A DNA stretch of 13,327 nucleotides, from positions 1 through 13,327 of the forward strand of contig CAZGLR010000092.1 in NCBI GenBank assembly GCA_964526635.1, read 5' to 3'. Source of the DNA: CAZGLR01 sp964526635. GTDB taxonomy: Bacteria > Zixibacteria > MSB-5A5 > GN15 > JAAZOE01. How positions within the stretch are numbered: the first letter of the stretch is position 1; each line of letters begins with the position of its first letter. The notes beneath the pieces were generated by a model. That model searched no databases. It saw only the letters and a program-made list of their open reading frames with translations, and had not been told where the DNA came from. Below are positions 1 through 7,556 of the stretch, piece after piece. The position numbers and the translations under genes are program-made.

Positions 1-8
1 ATCTCAAA

Positions 9-92
9 TGCCGGAGGTCGGACTCGAACCGACACGATCTTGCGATCGGGGGATTTTGAGTCCCCTGCGTCTACCACTTTCACCACTCCGGC
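9..92 (-). tRNA. tRNA-Leu (anticodon CAA)
   Basis: Read on the minus strand, the acceptor arms GCCGGAG (from 92) and CTCCGGC (ending at 10) pair perfectly, with A as discriminator base at 9. The anticodon stem GGGGA/TCCCC closes the loop CTCAAAA, giving anticodon CAA, which reads the leucine codon UUG. A long variable arm (CGATC-GCAA-GATCG) makes it a class II tRNA, as expected for Leu. The T arm is GTCGG-TTCGAGT-CCGAC. The 3' CCA is not encoded (TTT follows), so it must be added by a nucleotidyltransferase. All arms fold without mismatches in the stems I checked. Confidence 0.97.
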
Positions 93-107
93 ATATCGAA
101 GTATTCA

Positions 108-136
108 AGTATATAAACGGCGCCATCCGGGCGCAA
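108..136 (-). promoter_or_regulatory. Predicted sigma70-type promoter of tRNA-Leu
   Basis: On the minus strand TTGCGC (136-131) is followed, after a 17-nt spacer, by TATACT (113-108). The -10 matches consensus at 5 of 6 positions; the -35 shares only TTG plus little else. Predicted transcription start is near 101, about 9 nt before the mature tRNA 5' end, which fits a short tRNA leader. Sequence inference only. Confidence 0.5.
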
Positions 137-188
137 GAGGAAAGTTGAAGGTCGATAGCGTTTCCGTTTAAATGCCGTTCAAGCGGCT

Positions 189-353
189 GTAGGTCGAAAT
201 CCCTTGTCGTGAGCGCCGTATGGCGCGAACGATCCCGAGCATAGCGAGGGAGGTTTCGACACAAATCTTGATGCACATGATAATTGATCTGTCGAAACCT
301 GCTCCGCTTCGCGTCGCACCCTCACTCCGTTCGGGCAAGGGATTTCAACCTAC
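189..353. repeat. 165-bp nested inverted repeat (MITE/REP-like)
   Basis: The outer arms GTAGGTCGAAATCCCTTG (189-206) and CAAGGGATTTCAACCTAC (336-353) are inverted repeats matching at 17 of 18 positions. Inside lies a second perfect 11-bp pair, AGGTTTCGACA (251-261) and TGTCGAAACCT (290-300). The left half also holds a small hairpin, GCGCC-GTAT-GGCGC (213-226). The DNA between outer and inner arms is related but imperfectly complementary, with GAGC/AGCG-type motifs on both sides. No transposase and no flanking target duplication are visible. This looks like a dispersed non-autonomous or REP-type element, but that cannot be shown from one copy. Confidence 0.6.
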
Positions 354-384
354 GACTTTTTCACCATGTAAACTCAGCGAGCGC

Positions 385-411
385 AAAAAGGAATCCCACC
401 CCGCGGGTGGG
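385..411 (-). terminator. Hairpin with T-run, terminator-like on the minus strand
   Basis: CCCACCC (395-401) and GGGTGGG (405-411) form a perfect 7-bp stem with a 3-nt CGC loop. On the minus strand the stem is followed by ATTCC and then TTTTT (389-385). This resembles an intrinsic terminator for transcripts leaving the penicillin-binding protein gene, although it lies about 240 nt past its stop codon and the T-run is spaced from the stem. Confidence 0.4.
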
Positions 412-414
412 TGG

Positions 415-439
415 CCCGACAATGCGAAGCATTGTCGGG
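415..439. repeat. Perfect 11-bp stem, 3-nt loop hairpin
   Basis: CCCGACAATGC (415-425) and GCATTGTCGGG (429-439) are exact reverse complements around the loop GAA. It sits 3 nt from the hairpin at 395-411. There is no T-run on either side, so it is not a classical intrinsic terminator. It may be an RNA-processing or stabilising stem, or part of a repeat element. Confidence 0.6.
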
Positions 440-517
440 TTCCCGCAATGAGCCCTGGATACGGCGCGATGGCAGTTCATACTTCTCAATGCACGATCAA
501 TCTCAGCAGGACCAGGC

Positions 518-538
518 AAAAACCCATCCTTCGGGTGG
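518..538 (-). terminator. Weak terminator-like hairpin downstream of the PBP gene
   Basis: CCATCC (524-529) and GGGTGG (533-538) pair around TTC with one T-G wobble on the plus strand. On the minus strand the hairpin is followed by GTTTTT (523-518), the layout of an intrinsic terminator about 110 nt after the penicillin-binding protein stop. In minus-strand RNA the wobble becomes a C-A mismatch, which weakens the stem. Confidence 0.3.
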
Positions 539-569
539 AATACGGCTTGAAAACGAGCTATTAAAGAAG

Positions 570-590
570 CCTCACCACTGCATGGTGGGG
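570..590. repeat. 8-bp GC-rich hairpin
   Basis: CCTCACCA (570-577) pairs with TGGTGGGG (583-590) around the loop CTGCA; one of the eight pairs is a T-G wobble. Its CACC/GGTG core resembles the stems at 395-411 and 524-538, suggesting a family of related hairpins. There is no clean T-run, so terminator function is uncertain. Confidence 0.45.
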
Positions 591-650
591 TACCGCAGAA
601 GAACTTTTTCCCGCCAAAGTAAGGCAGAATGGCTGCGTGAAATGCCTGCG

Positions 651-2795
651 CTAAAATCTTATTGAGCCCGACGTGTCCGCCTGATTAACATCGCTGTCGT
701 CGTCGCTGAAGCCACCCATCGGACACGTCTCGCAGGTCTGAGTCGGGACAGTTCCGGCCGTGTAAACCTCTTCAACAACATTGATGCAGCGCTTGCCGGC
801 CAGGAGGCCGGTCTCGGCGCAGACATCGACAAAGATAATTCCCGGCGGCGCTACAAATTCCTCAACCGGAAGATCCTGATGCGCGGCCAGCATGATCTGG
901 GTCCAGATCGGCAGGGCATTGGCCGAACCGGTCATATTGTAGCCGATCGATAAATTATCATCGAACCCGACCCAGACCCCGGCGGTCAACTGCGGAGTAT
1001 AACCCAGAAACCAGTTGTCACGGAAATCATCGGACGTTCCGGTCTTGCCGCCGGCCGGACGGGTGAAACCGCGCCATCTGGTGCCGTAGCCGGTACCACC
1101 GGGCTCCATGACCGACTGCATCAGATGGACCATGATAAAGGCTGTTTCCTCGGCCAGAACCTCTTCTTTGGGGACTACAGAATTGTCTTCAAGGATATTG
1201 CCATAGCGGTCGATGATCTTCACAATATGCCGTCGTGGAATACGAATACCGCCGTTAGGGAAGACCGTATAGGCGTTAACCAGTTCCTCGAGCCGTACTT
1301 CCGAGGTACCGATGGCCAGCGATGGTACTGCCCGCAGGGGGCTTTCGATTCCCATCTGATTGGCATAAAACACCGCCAGTTCCGGCCGAATTTTTAACAG
1401 CAGTTTAATCGCGATCATATTGCGGGATTTTTTCAGCCCTTCGCGAATTGTCATGCGCCCGAGATACTTGTCGTCAAAATTATGTGGCCGCCAGTCTTTG
1501 CTTCCGGGAATATCGAGGACGATGGAGTTATCATACATGATTGAATCCGGTGTCCAGCCGTTATCAATAGCCGCCGTATAGACAAATGGCTTAAAGGCCG
1601 ATCCGGGCTGACGAGGCGCCTGGACGGCGCGATTGAACTTGGTTTTGTCGAAGTCGCGCCCGCCAACCATGACCCGTACGTTACCATTGGAATTATCAAT
1701 GACAGTCGCGGCCCCCTGGATTTGTTTATATACTCGAATCGAGTCGCCGTTTTCATCAACCGTATCCCGCAGCACATAGGTGTAATCGGGATCAGTGCGT
1801 TTATGGCGCGCATCGAGTGTTGCCTGCAGCGAATCAAGATGGCTCTTCACCGCTTCCTCGGCCACCTGCTGCAACTCCCAATCGAGGGTGGTGTGGATTT
1901 TCAGGCCGCCGTTGTAAAGCATATCGGTGCCGTACTTTTCTTCAATGTACTGACGTACGAACTCGGTAAAATATGGCGCCCGGCCGAGCTGTTCCTGCGG
2001 CGGATTGATCACCAATGGTTCAGTGCGCATCGAATCCATTTGCTCTTTGGTGATACCACCGTAGGAATAATAGGCATACAGGACGCGATTACGGGCCTGC
2101 AGGGCTTTGTCCGGATTCATGAACGGCGAATTGATGACCGGGCCGGGCAACATACCGAGGAGGATCGCACAATCGGTTATCGTCAATTCCGAAACGTCTT
2201 TATCGAAAAAGACATAGGCCGCCGCCGAGATGCCGTAGGCGCGATGAAAATAATACAGGTTGAGATACATCTCGAGTATCTCGTCCTTGGAATACGTGCG
2301 CTCCAGCTTGATGGAGGTCAGCATCTCTTTGTACTTGCGTTCGAGTGTCTCACGGCGATTCAGGAAAAGCATGCGGGCCAATTGTTGTGTGATAGTCGAG
2401 GCGCCGGCCTTGATTTCCATGTGCAGGATATTATCGGCGGCAACCATGAGAATACGGCGCGGGTTAATACCCCAATGATTGTAAAATTCCTGGTCCTCGA
2501 CTGCCAGGAGCATGTCGGTCAAATAGGGCGGGAATTCGGCATATGGCGTCAGGATGCGATTCTGATTGAAATATTCCTGCAGCAGGGTGCCATCGGAAGC
2601 ATAAATCTTGGTCTTGAGCGGCGGCTCGATATTATACACTTCCTCAATCGAGGGCAGGTCATGAATATAAATCTGATAGGTGCGGATGCCGCCCCAGACG
2701 GTAGCCAGCAGCACGACCATAATCAGATATGGCCAGGGTCGCAGGTACCAGGGCCGCGATTTTTTGCGTTTTTTCATTTCAGCGCCGTTTATCAT
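651..2795 (-). CDS. Class A penicillin-binding protein (bifunctional PBP1A-like)
   Basis: This enzyme polymerises lipid II into glycan strands (GT51 transglycosylase) and cross-links the stem peptides (DD-transpeptidase) on the outer face of the inner membrane. The 714 residues begin with a short basic cytoplasmic tail and one membrane segment (about 23-40). The GT51 domain shows the catalytic EDQEFYNHWG motif (Glu100), GASTITQQLA (131-140), RKYKE (153-157) and LLGMLPGP (212-219). The transpeptidase domain has SAFK (Ser399, Lys402), SRN (457-459) and KTGT (584-587). The C-terminal tail carries four cysteines (659, 670, 687, 690), a pattern seen in many PBP1A homologues. Motif IV is atypical: YYFHRAYGI where YFGxGAYGI is usual. 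An internal ATG at 2777 (residue 7) is an equally possible start, since neither site has a well-placed ribosome binding site. It is monocistronic and divergent from tyrS. Length is within the family range. Confidence 0.96.
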   Translation of the reverse strand: MINGAEMKKRKKSRPWYLRPWPYLIMVVLLATVWGGIRTYQIYIHDLPSIEEVYNIEPPLKTKIYASDGTLLQEYFNQNRILTPYAEFPPYLTDMLLAVEDQEFYNHWGINPRRILMVAADNILHMEIKAGASTITQQLARMLFLNRRETLERKYKEMLTSIKLERTYSKDEILEMYLNLYYFHRAYGISAAAYVFFDKDVSELTITDCAILLGMLPGPVINSPFMNPDKALQARNRVLYAYYSYGGITKEQMDSMRTEPLVINPPQEQLGRAPYFTEFVRQYIEEKYGTDMLYNGGLKIHTTLDWELQQVAEEAVKSHLDSLQATLDARHKRTDPDYTYVLRDTVDENGDSIRVYKQIQGAATVIDNSNGNVRVMVGGRDFDKTKFNRAVQAPRQPGSAFKPFVYTAAIDNGWTPDSIMYDNSIVLDIPGSKDWRPHNFDDKYLGRMTIREGLKKSRNMIAIKLLLKIRPELAVFYANQMGIESPLRAVPSLAIGTSEVRLEELVNAYTVFPNGGIRIPRRHIVKIIDRYGNILEDNSVVPKEEVLAEETAFIMVHLMQSVMEPGGTGYGTRWRGFTRPAGGKTGTSDDFRDNWFLGYTPQLTAGVWVGFDDNLSIGYNMTGSANALPIWTQIMLAAHQDLPVEEFVAPPGIIFVDVCAETGLLAGKRCINVVEEVYTAGTVPTQTCETCPMGGFSDDDSDVNQADTSGSIRF

Positions 2796-2840
2796 GCCTC
2801 AAAACCTATATCTTCACAAATCACCAGGCAAGGAAAAATG

Positions 2841-2869
2841 TTGCCATTCGTTTATACATTGTATATTGT
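2841..2869 (+). promoter_or_regulatory. Possible promoter of the tyrS operon
   Basis: TTGCCA (2841-2846, 5 of 6 to the -35 consensus) is followed after 17 nt by TATTGT (2864-2869, 4 of 6). This lies in the AT-rich 125-bp gap between the divergent PBP and tyrS genes and would give a leader of about 45 nt. On the opposite strand TTGACC (2890-2885) is followed 19 nt later by TATACA (2865-2860), a weaker candidate for the PBP gene. The two would overlap. Confidence 0.3.
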
Positions 2870-2920
2870 CATTGGTTTAACGGTGGTCAAAATTAACTCT
2901 AAACGACCGATGTAGGTACT

Positions 2921-4138
2921 ATGACAGACAAAGACATCAAGCACCAGCTCACTATCATCCGAAAAGGCGTCGTCGAGCTACTGCCGGAAGACGAATTTCT
3001 CGATAAGCTCAAGAATTCTATCGCCCGGAACGAACCCCTGCGGGTGAAGCAGGGTTTTGATCCGACTGCTCCGGATATCCATCTGGGGCATACGGTTGGC
3101 CTGCGTAAATTACGTCAGTTCCAGGACCTGGGCCACAAGGTCGTATTGATTATCGGCGATTATACCGGTCTGGTGGGGGATCCCTCCGGGCGTAGCGCCA
3201 CCCGGCCGCAGTTGACCTATGACATTCTGATGAAAAATGCCGAGACCTACCAGAAGCAGTTTTTCAAAATCGTGGATAAGTCCAAAACCGAAGTACATTT
3301 CAATGGCGAATGGTTCAATGAAATGAAACTCCGGGAGATTATGGAACTGGCCTCAAAATTTACAATAGCACGGCTTCTGGAACGCGATGATTTCGAAAAA
3401 CGATACAAAGGCGGTATCCCGATTGCCCTGCATGAATTTTTCTATCCGCTCATGCAGGCCTATGATTCGGTGATGATCAAGGCCGATCTCGAAATAGGGG
3501 CTACCGAGCAGACTTTCAACCTCATGTGCGGGCGACATATCCAGGAGGCCTATGGCCAGAAACCGCAATGCGTTCTGACGCTCCCGATCCTGGTCGGTGT
3601 CGATGGCGTCAACCGCATGAGTAAATCCCTGGGCAATTACATCGGGGTCGCGGAATCACCGCGCGAAATTTTCGGGAAAGTCATGTCGATTCCGGACAAC
3701 TTGATCTATTCCTACTTCGAACTGGTGACCGAGATCTCTCTTGACGAATTGGCAGAAATCAAAGAACAGCTTGAGGCCAGTTCGGTTAATCCCATGGATA
3801 TTAAGAAGAAGCTCGGTGTGATGATTGTCAATATGTATCATCAGGAGGGTGCCGGACAGCTGGCCCGTGAGGAGTTCGAGCGGGTTTTTTCTGACCACGG
3901 TATCCCGGATGATATCCCGGAATATTCAATTACGTCGCTCGGTTCACCTATATGGGTCGTAAAATTATTGACCGAAACCGGGATGGTATCATCAAATGGT
4001 GAGGCGCGACGCCTTATTAAGGGTGGCGGTGTCTATCTCGATGATAACCGTATTACCAATGATTCGCTGGAACTGGAGCTCAAACCTGACATGTTGTTTA
4101 AGGTCGGGAAACGTCGATTTTTCAAAATCATTGAATAA
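2921..4138 (+). CDS. tyrS: Tyrosyl-tRNA synthetase
   Basis: This cytoplasmic class I aminoacyl-tRNA synthetase attaches tyrosine to tRNA-Tyr using ATP. The 405-residue protein has the HIGH-type signature HLGH at 54-57 (in GFDPTAPDIHLGH) and the KMSKS-type loop RMSKS at 232-236. The tyrosine-pocket region is visible around IGDYTGLVGDPSG (78-90). The C-terminal 65 or so residues form an S4 RNA-binding domain, with VSSNGEARRLIKGGGV as its core. Sequence style and length match the TyrZ/TyrRS type 2 group. The ATG at 2921 follows TAGGTACT, a modest ribosome binding site. It probably heads an operon with the TPR and Ig-like lipoprotein genes: the next gene starts 41 nt downstream with no terminator between. 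Confidence 0.97.
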   Translation: MTDKDIKHQLTIIRKGVVELLPEDEFLDKLKNSIARNEPLRVKQGFDPTAPDIHLGHTVGLRKLRQFQDLGHKVVLIIGDYTGLVGDPSGRSATRPQLTYDILMKNAETYQKQFFKIVDKSKTEVHFNGEWFNEMKLREIMELASKFTIARLLERDDFEKRYKGGIPIALHEFFYPLMQAYDSVMIKADLEIGATEQTFNLMCGRHIQEAYGQKPQCVLTLPILVGVDGVNRMSKSLGNYIGVAESPREIFGKVMSIPDNLIYSYFELVTEISLDELAEIKEQLEASSVNPMDIKKKLGVMIVNMYHQEGAGQLAREEFERVFSDHGIPDDIPEYSITSLGSPIWVVKLLTETGMVSSNGEARRLIKGGGVYLDDNRITNDSLELELKPDMLFKVGKRRFFKIIE

Positions 4139-4151
4139 TTGCTGAAACCGC

Positions 4152-4163
4152 CGGTAATTACCG
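4152..4163. promoter_or_regulatory. 12-bp perfect palindrome between tyrS and the TPR gene
   Basis: CGGTAATTACCG is its own reverse complement and sits in the 41-nt gap after tyrS, 17 nt before the first ATG of the next gene. No T-run follows, so it is not an intrinsic terminator. It could be an operator or a small stem, or be chance. Confidence 0.25.
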
Positions 4164-4179
4164 CGTTATATATAGTAGG

Positions 4180-5790
4180 ATGAAAAACTACATGTTAAAA
4201 GCCATCATGCCGGCCGCCGTATGCCTGCTCTGCTTGTCGCTCCTGCTGGGGTGCAGCGGCACCCGGCGGCCGGTGCCTGTCGAAGAAAAGCGGTCCGATA
4301 CCTCGATGGAGAAAATTTCTCCGCGCGGCTATAATCATTTTGTCAATGCCACGACACTCGAGCTGTTTGGATATACCGAAGATGCTCTAAAGGAATATGC
4401 CCGGGCGCTGGTGTATTTCCCCGATTCACCGACTATCCGTACTGATTATGCCCGCCTCTTGTTCCGTTCTCATCGTATTCCGGAAGCGCTGGAACAGGCC
4501 AGGAAAATAGAGCCGAAAACCTCGGATGTTCATCTCCTGCTTGGTGATTGTTACCGGCTGACCGGCCAGAACGATATGGCCATGTTTCATTACCGTGAAG
4601 CGGTCGCTCTCGATACGGAAAATATCAATGCGTACTGGTACCTGGCCGGCTATTATCGTGAACACGCCAAGCCGGATTCGGCCATCGAGATGTATTATGA
4701 ACTGGCTCGCTTGTCGGATTCATATCGGATATATCAGGAGTTGGGCACCCTTCTCGGTCAGAATCGGCGATATGAAGAAGCACTGGATGCCTTCCGTCGG
4801 GCTATTGTACTCGACGCCGACAATGATAACGTCACCGCCTGGCTCGGACTGGCGGCGACCTACGATGCTATGGACTCTCTGGCGGCTGCCGAACGGGCTC
4901 TTGATGAGGCTGTCAAAATAGACAAGTATGATGTCCGCATCTTCCGCCAGATGCTGGCCATGTATCTTGATCGCCAGGATCTGGCCAAATCAATTGAGGC
5001 CTCGGAAAAACTGGTTTCGCTGGTGCCCTCGGACTGGGTGGCACAGCGACGGCTGGGCGTTTTGCTTTACTCCGACGGTCAGCTTGACCGGTCCGATTCG
5101 TTGTTTGCTGAACGGATCGAGTTTGGTGATGACAATGTGTTGAATCTCTTTTACCGGGGCCGGATCGCTTTTGAACAGGGGCGCCTTGATGATGCTCTCG
5201 ATTGGTTCCGCACAGTGACATCGGAGGAGCCGGTTTTTATCGATGGCTGGTTGAATCTCGGTTTTGTTTATCGGGAACTGGATAGAATCGACACATCGAT
5301 TGACATTCTCATGCAAGGCGTCGATGTCGCGGTGGAAACCGAAGATAAGACGCGTATGCTTTTTGCCCTCGGCGCCGCCCAGGAACGCGGCGACCGTTTT
5401 CACGATGCTGTCGAAACGTTCAAGACATTGATCGAAATCGACTCAGCCCATGCCCCCGCCCTGAATTATCTTGGTTACATGCTGGCTGACAACGATCAGC
5501 AATTGAGCTACGCCCTGGAATTGATCGAACGGGCGATTGCGCTTGCGCCTGACAATGGCGCCTATATCGACAGTTACGGCTGGGTGCACTTTAAGCTGGG
5601 CAATTATCAGGAGGCGCTGGCTGAACTGCAGCGGGCGGCCGAATTAATCGATACCGATGCCGTTATTTTTGAACATCTGGGTGATGTTCATAACGCTTTG
5701 GGCAATGACATCGAGGCCGAAAAATATTATCGTCGGGCGCTGGAAATCAATCCCGACAGTCTGGATATCGAGGAGAAACTCAAGGATTGA
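4180..5790 (+). CDS. TPR-repeat outer-membrane-type lipoprotein
   Basis: The protein has a lipoprotein signal peptide ending in the lipobox LLGC (Cys25), with Ser at +2, which by the Lol sorting rule favours the outer membrane. The remaining roughly 500 residues are tetratricopeptide repeats, about 10-12 units. Clear examples are AMFHYREAVALDTEN (134-148), YEEALDAFRRAIVLDADN (198-215), YQEALAELQRAAELI (476-490) and EAEKYYRRALEINPDS (512-527). The stretch around NYLGYMLAD and DSYGWVHFKLGNY (429-476) is a recognisable variant found in many bacterial TPR proteins. Such proteins act as assembly scaffolds in the periplasm; the partner is unknown. The first ATG (4180) directly abuts TAGG. The in-frame ATG at 4192 is 11 nt from that site and also leaves a complete signal peptide, so the start may be there. 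It is the middle gene of the likely tyrS operon and its stop overlaps the next start. Confidence 0.88.
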   Translation: MKNYMLKAIMPAAVCLLCLSLLLGCSGTRRPVPVEEKRSDTSMEKISPRGYNHFVNATTLELFGYTEDALKEYARALVYFPDSPTIRTDYARLLFRSHRIPEALEQARKIEPKTSDVHLLLGDCYRLTGQNDMAMFHYREAVALDTENINAYWYLAGYYREHAKPDSAIEMYYELARLSDSYRIYQELGTLLGQNRRYEEALDAFRRAIVLDADNDNVTAWLGLAATYDAMDSLAAAERALDEAVKIDKYDVRIFRQMLAMYLDRQDLAKSIEASEKLVSLVPSDWVAQRRLGVLLYSDGQLDRSDSLFAERIEFGDDNVLNLFYRGRIAFEQGRLDDALDWFRTVTSEEPVFIDGWLNLGFVYRELDRIDTSIDILMQGVDVAVETEDKTRMLFALGAAQERGDRFHDAVETFKTLIEIDSAHAPALNYLGYMLADNDQQLSYALELIERAIALAPDNGAYIDSYGWVHFKLGNYQEALAELQRAAELIDTDAVIFEHLGDVHNALGNDIEAEKYYRRALEINPDSLDIEEKLKD

Positions 5791-7505
5791 GTGACGGGGT
5801 GCAAGTCTCCCGGCGGTATGTTTACGCCGTTTTAATTCTCTTTCTATTGATCGGGTGTGCCAAGGTATTACCCCCGCCGGGCGGTCCACCGGATACTACA
5901 CCGCCCGTTTTGACAGAATCGTTTCCACCCAGCGGTATGGCCAATGTCCCTCGTGATTCATCGATATACATCAACTTTTCAGAACGGCTTGACCAGAACT
6001 CGGTTGACCGGTCTGTCTTTATTTCACCCGTCTCGGAACCCAAACCACGGATTAGTTACAAGGGTGACGCGATAAAAATTTCCTATTCCGATGGTCTCGA
6101 TTCAAATACGACATATGTCATCACACTGGGAACTGACCTGAGAGATCACCATAATGTGCCTCTGGATCAGGCTGTCACCATTGCTTTCTCCACCGGATCG
6201 AAAATCGATTCCGGAACGATTGCGGGGCGGGTTTATCGTTCGGGAAAACCGGCCACGAATATCACGATGGCGCTTTTTGACCGTCATCCCGATTCCATCT
6301 CCGGCCCGATTGATTCGGCCCTGGCCGGGTATATTACGCAAAGCGGGGAAAATGGTGCTTATCGTTTTGAGTATCTCTCGAAGCGACCGTATTACCTGGC
6401 CGCATTCGATGACCGCAATAAAGACCGGTACATCCAGCCCCTTCGCGAAGCAGTCGGAGTACCGGCGTTTATCCCGGAGATAACCCGGGAAAATAACATC
6501 ATCCCGGAAGTCAATATCAGACTGCATCAGCAGGATACGTCGAAAATCTCCATCCGGTCGGTAACTGTCAACGCCGACGGCCTCCTGCGACTAAGGCTGA
6601 ATCGCACTATTGATGAAACTGCAGTGACGGGGTTATTGGCCGAAAGCAATTTGTTTAAGGCCGGGACTGAAGATGCCCGTGAGATCGAGGATATCGGAAC
6701 GCTGTCTGAATACCCTTCCTCAGAATTTTCGCTTATTCCATCGACCGAACTGGCTGATACATCATATACGCTTCGTTTGAGGCCTGAGGACGGCATAGTC
6801 GCTGCGACCGATAGTCTTGGGGTGATGACCTTCGATTTCACTTATGAATCACGGCCCGACGAGAAGCCGCCGTCGCTGGTGTCGATTTTTCCTCCCGAAA
6901 ACGGCAAAAATATTGAGCCGACCGCGGAATTCTTTGTGCGTTTTACCGAACCGGTGGATTCGCTGGCGGTGCAGGCCGCCTTTGCCTTATTGCCTGCCGG
7001 GGGAGAGACGAGCCTGGTTGTGCTTGAGCCGGTCGATGCCTTCTCGTTTCGGGGAAGCTTTAACCCTGGACTGGAATACGGACGCGATTATGTGATGGTT
7101 ATGTATGAACGATTTATACGAGATCTGGCCGGCAACGCCCTCGGTGATTCGACAGACAGCTATCTGTTTTCAACTATAGGGATGGATACGCTTGGACAAT
7201 TCAGCGGTGTTGTCCGCATTGATAGTCCATTGTGGAGCGGAGCCGATGCCTATATTACGTTCTCGCCCTCGACCGAGGGGGAATTCAAAGAAATCATGGT
7301 ACAATCGGAGGATGGATCGTTCTTTACTGACATGATACCCGGATATTACTCGATTTCAGCTTATCTTGATATAAATGGAAACGGACAATATGATTTCGGG
7401 ACAATACGGCCCTATACCTTCGCCGAGCCGTTTGTTGTCCTGCCGGATACATTTCGTGTACGGACTCGCTTCGAAACCGCCGGACTGCAAATCGAATTCA
7501 AATAA
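5787..7505 (+). CDS. Ig-like (SbsA/Big_5) domain lipoprotein
   Basis: The signal peptide ends in LIGC (Cys24), followed by the proline-rich linker KVLPPPGGPPDTTPP. The first Ig-like domain (about 40-137) has the family hallmarks: SFPPSG, INFSERLD, LDSNTTYVITLG and a closing AFSTG. A beta-sandwich module resembling a carboxypeptidase regulatory-like domain follows (about 143-216, GRVYRSGKPA to DDRNKDRY). A second Ig-like domain (about 360-463) opens with PPSLVSIFPPENG and closes with SYLFSTIG. The C-terminal module (about 470-572) contains SAYLDINGNGQYD, an EF-hand-like acidic loop. Proteins of this layout are common in Bacteroidetes and relatives; their function is unknown. The frame opens at TTG 5787, overlapping the upstream stop as TTGA. 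The in-frame GTG at 5799 gives a more typical signal peptide, so the true start is undecided. There is no ATG option. Translation is probably coupled to the TPR gene. Confidence 0.85.
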   Translation: MSDGVQVSRRYVYAVLILFLLIGCAKVLPPPGGPPDTTPPVLTESFPPSGMANVPRDSSIYINFSERLDQNSVDRSVFISPVSEPKPRISYKGDAIKISYSDGLDSNTTYVITLGTDLRDHHNVPLDQAVTIAFSTGSKIDSGTIAGRVYRSGKPATNITMALFDRHPDSISGPIDSALAGYITQSGENGAYRFEYLSKRPYYLAAFDDRNKDRYIQPLREAVGVPAFIPEITRENNIIPEVNIRLHQQDTSKISIRSVTVNADGLLRLRLNRTIDETAVTGLLAESNLFKAGTEDAREIEDIGTLSEYPSSEFSLIPSTELADTSYTLRLRPEDGIVAATDSLGVMTFDFTYESRPDEKPPSLVSIFPPENGKNIEPTAEFFVRFTEPVDSLAVQAAFALLPAGGETSLVVLEPVDAFSFRGSFNPGLEYGRDYVMVMYERFIRDLAGNALGDSTDSYLFSTIGMDTLGQFSGVVRIDSPLWSGADAYITFSPSTEGEFKEIMVQSEDGSFFTDMIPGYYSISAYLDINGNGQYDFGTIRPYTFAEPFVVLPDTFRVRTRFETAGLQIEFK

Positions 7506-7532
7506 AAAAAAGCCGCCCGAATCGAGCGGCTT
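7502..7532 (-). terminator. Intrinsic terminator between converging genes
   Basis: AAGCCGC (7510-7516) and GCGGCTT (7526-7532) form a perfect 7-bp stem with a 9-nt loop. On the minus strand the stem runs straight into a T-tract (7510-7504), a textbook terminator for the OmpA-like gene ending at 7557. On the plus strand only TTCTC follows, so it would end the Ig-like lipoprotein transcript less efficiently. It starts 5 nt after that gene's stop codon. Confidence 0.85.
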
Positions 7533-7556
7533 CTCAAATAAAATTTCTTTAAAGTC

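Larger units (their letters stand above)
94..650. other. Intergenic stretch without a convincing gene
   Basis: Short open frames exist on both strands, but none has a ribosome binding site or a recognisable protein. The stretch holds the tRNA promoter (108-136), a large nested inverted repeat (189-353) and four GC-rich hairpins (395-411, 415-439, 524-538, 570-590). These structures, not coding constraint, dominate the sequence. It lies downstream of the penicillin-binding protein gene and upstream of the tRNA, both on the minus strand, so it serves as terminator region for the first and promoter region for the second. Confidence 0.7.

Noticed and set aside
4..564. Short open frames on both strands between the tRNA and the PBP gene
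   Set aside because: They run through the tRNA, the inverted repeat and the hairpins, lack ribosome binding sites and encode unrecognisable arginine- and serine-rich peptides.
189..590. CRISPR array or integrated mobile element near the tRNA
   Set aside because: There are no evenly spaced direct repeats, no integrase or transposase, and no duplicated tRNA 3' end in the window.
2028..2795. PBP as a monofunctional transglycosylase
   Set aside because: The transpeptidase motifs SAFK, SRN and KTGT are all present further along the same frame, so the protein is bifunctional.
1722..2915. A 397-codon open frame on the plus strand ending 5 nt before tyrS
   Set aside because: It lies almost wholly antisense to the penicillin-binding protein, whose catalytic motifs are unmistakable. 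Its product shows no recognisable domain and no ribosome binding site. Such long antisense frames arise from codon bias.
4152..4163. Palindrome as a terminator ending the tyrS transcript
   Set aside because: There is no T-run on the plus strand and as a hairpin it has only a 4-bp stem, so co-transcription with the TPR gene is more likely.
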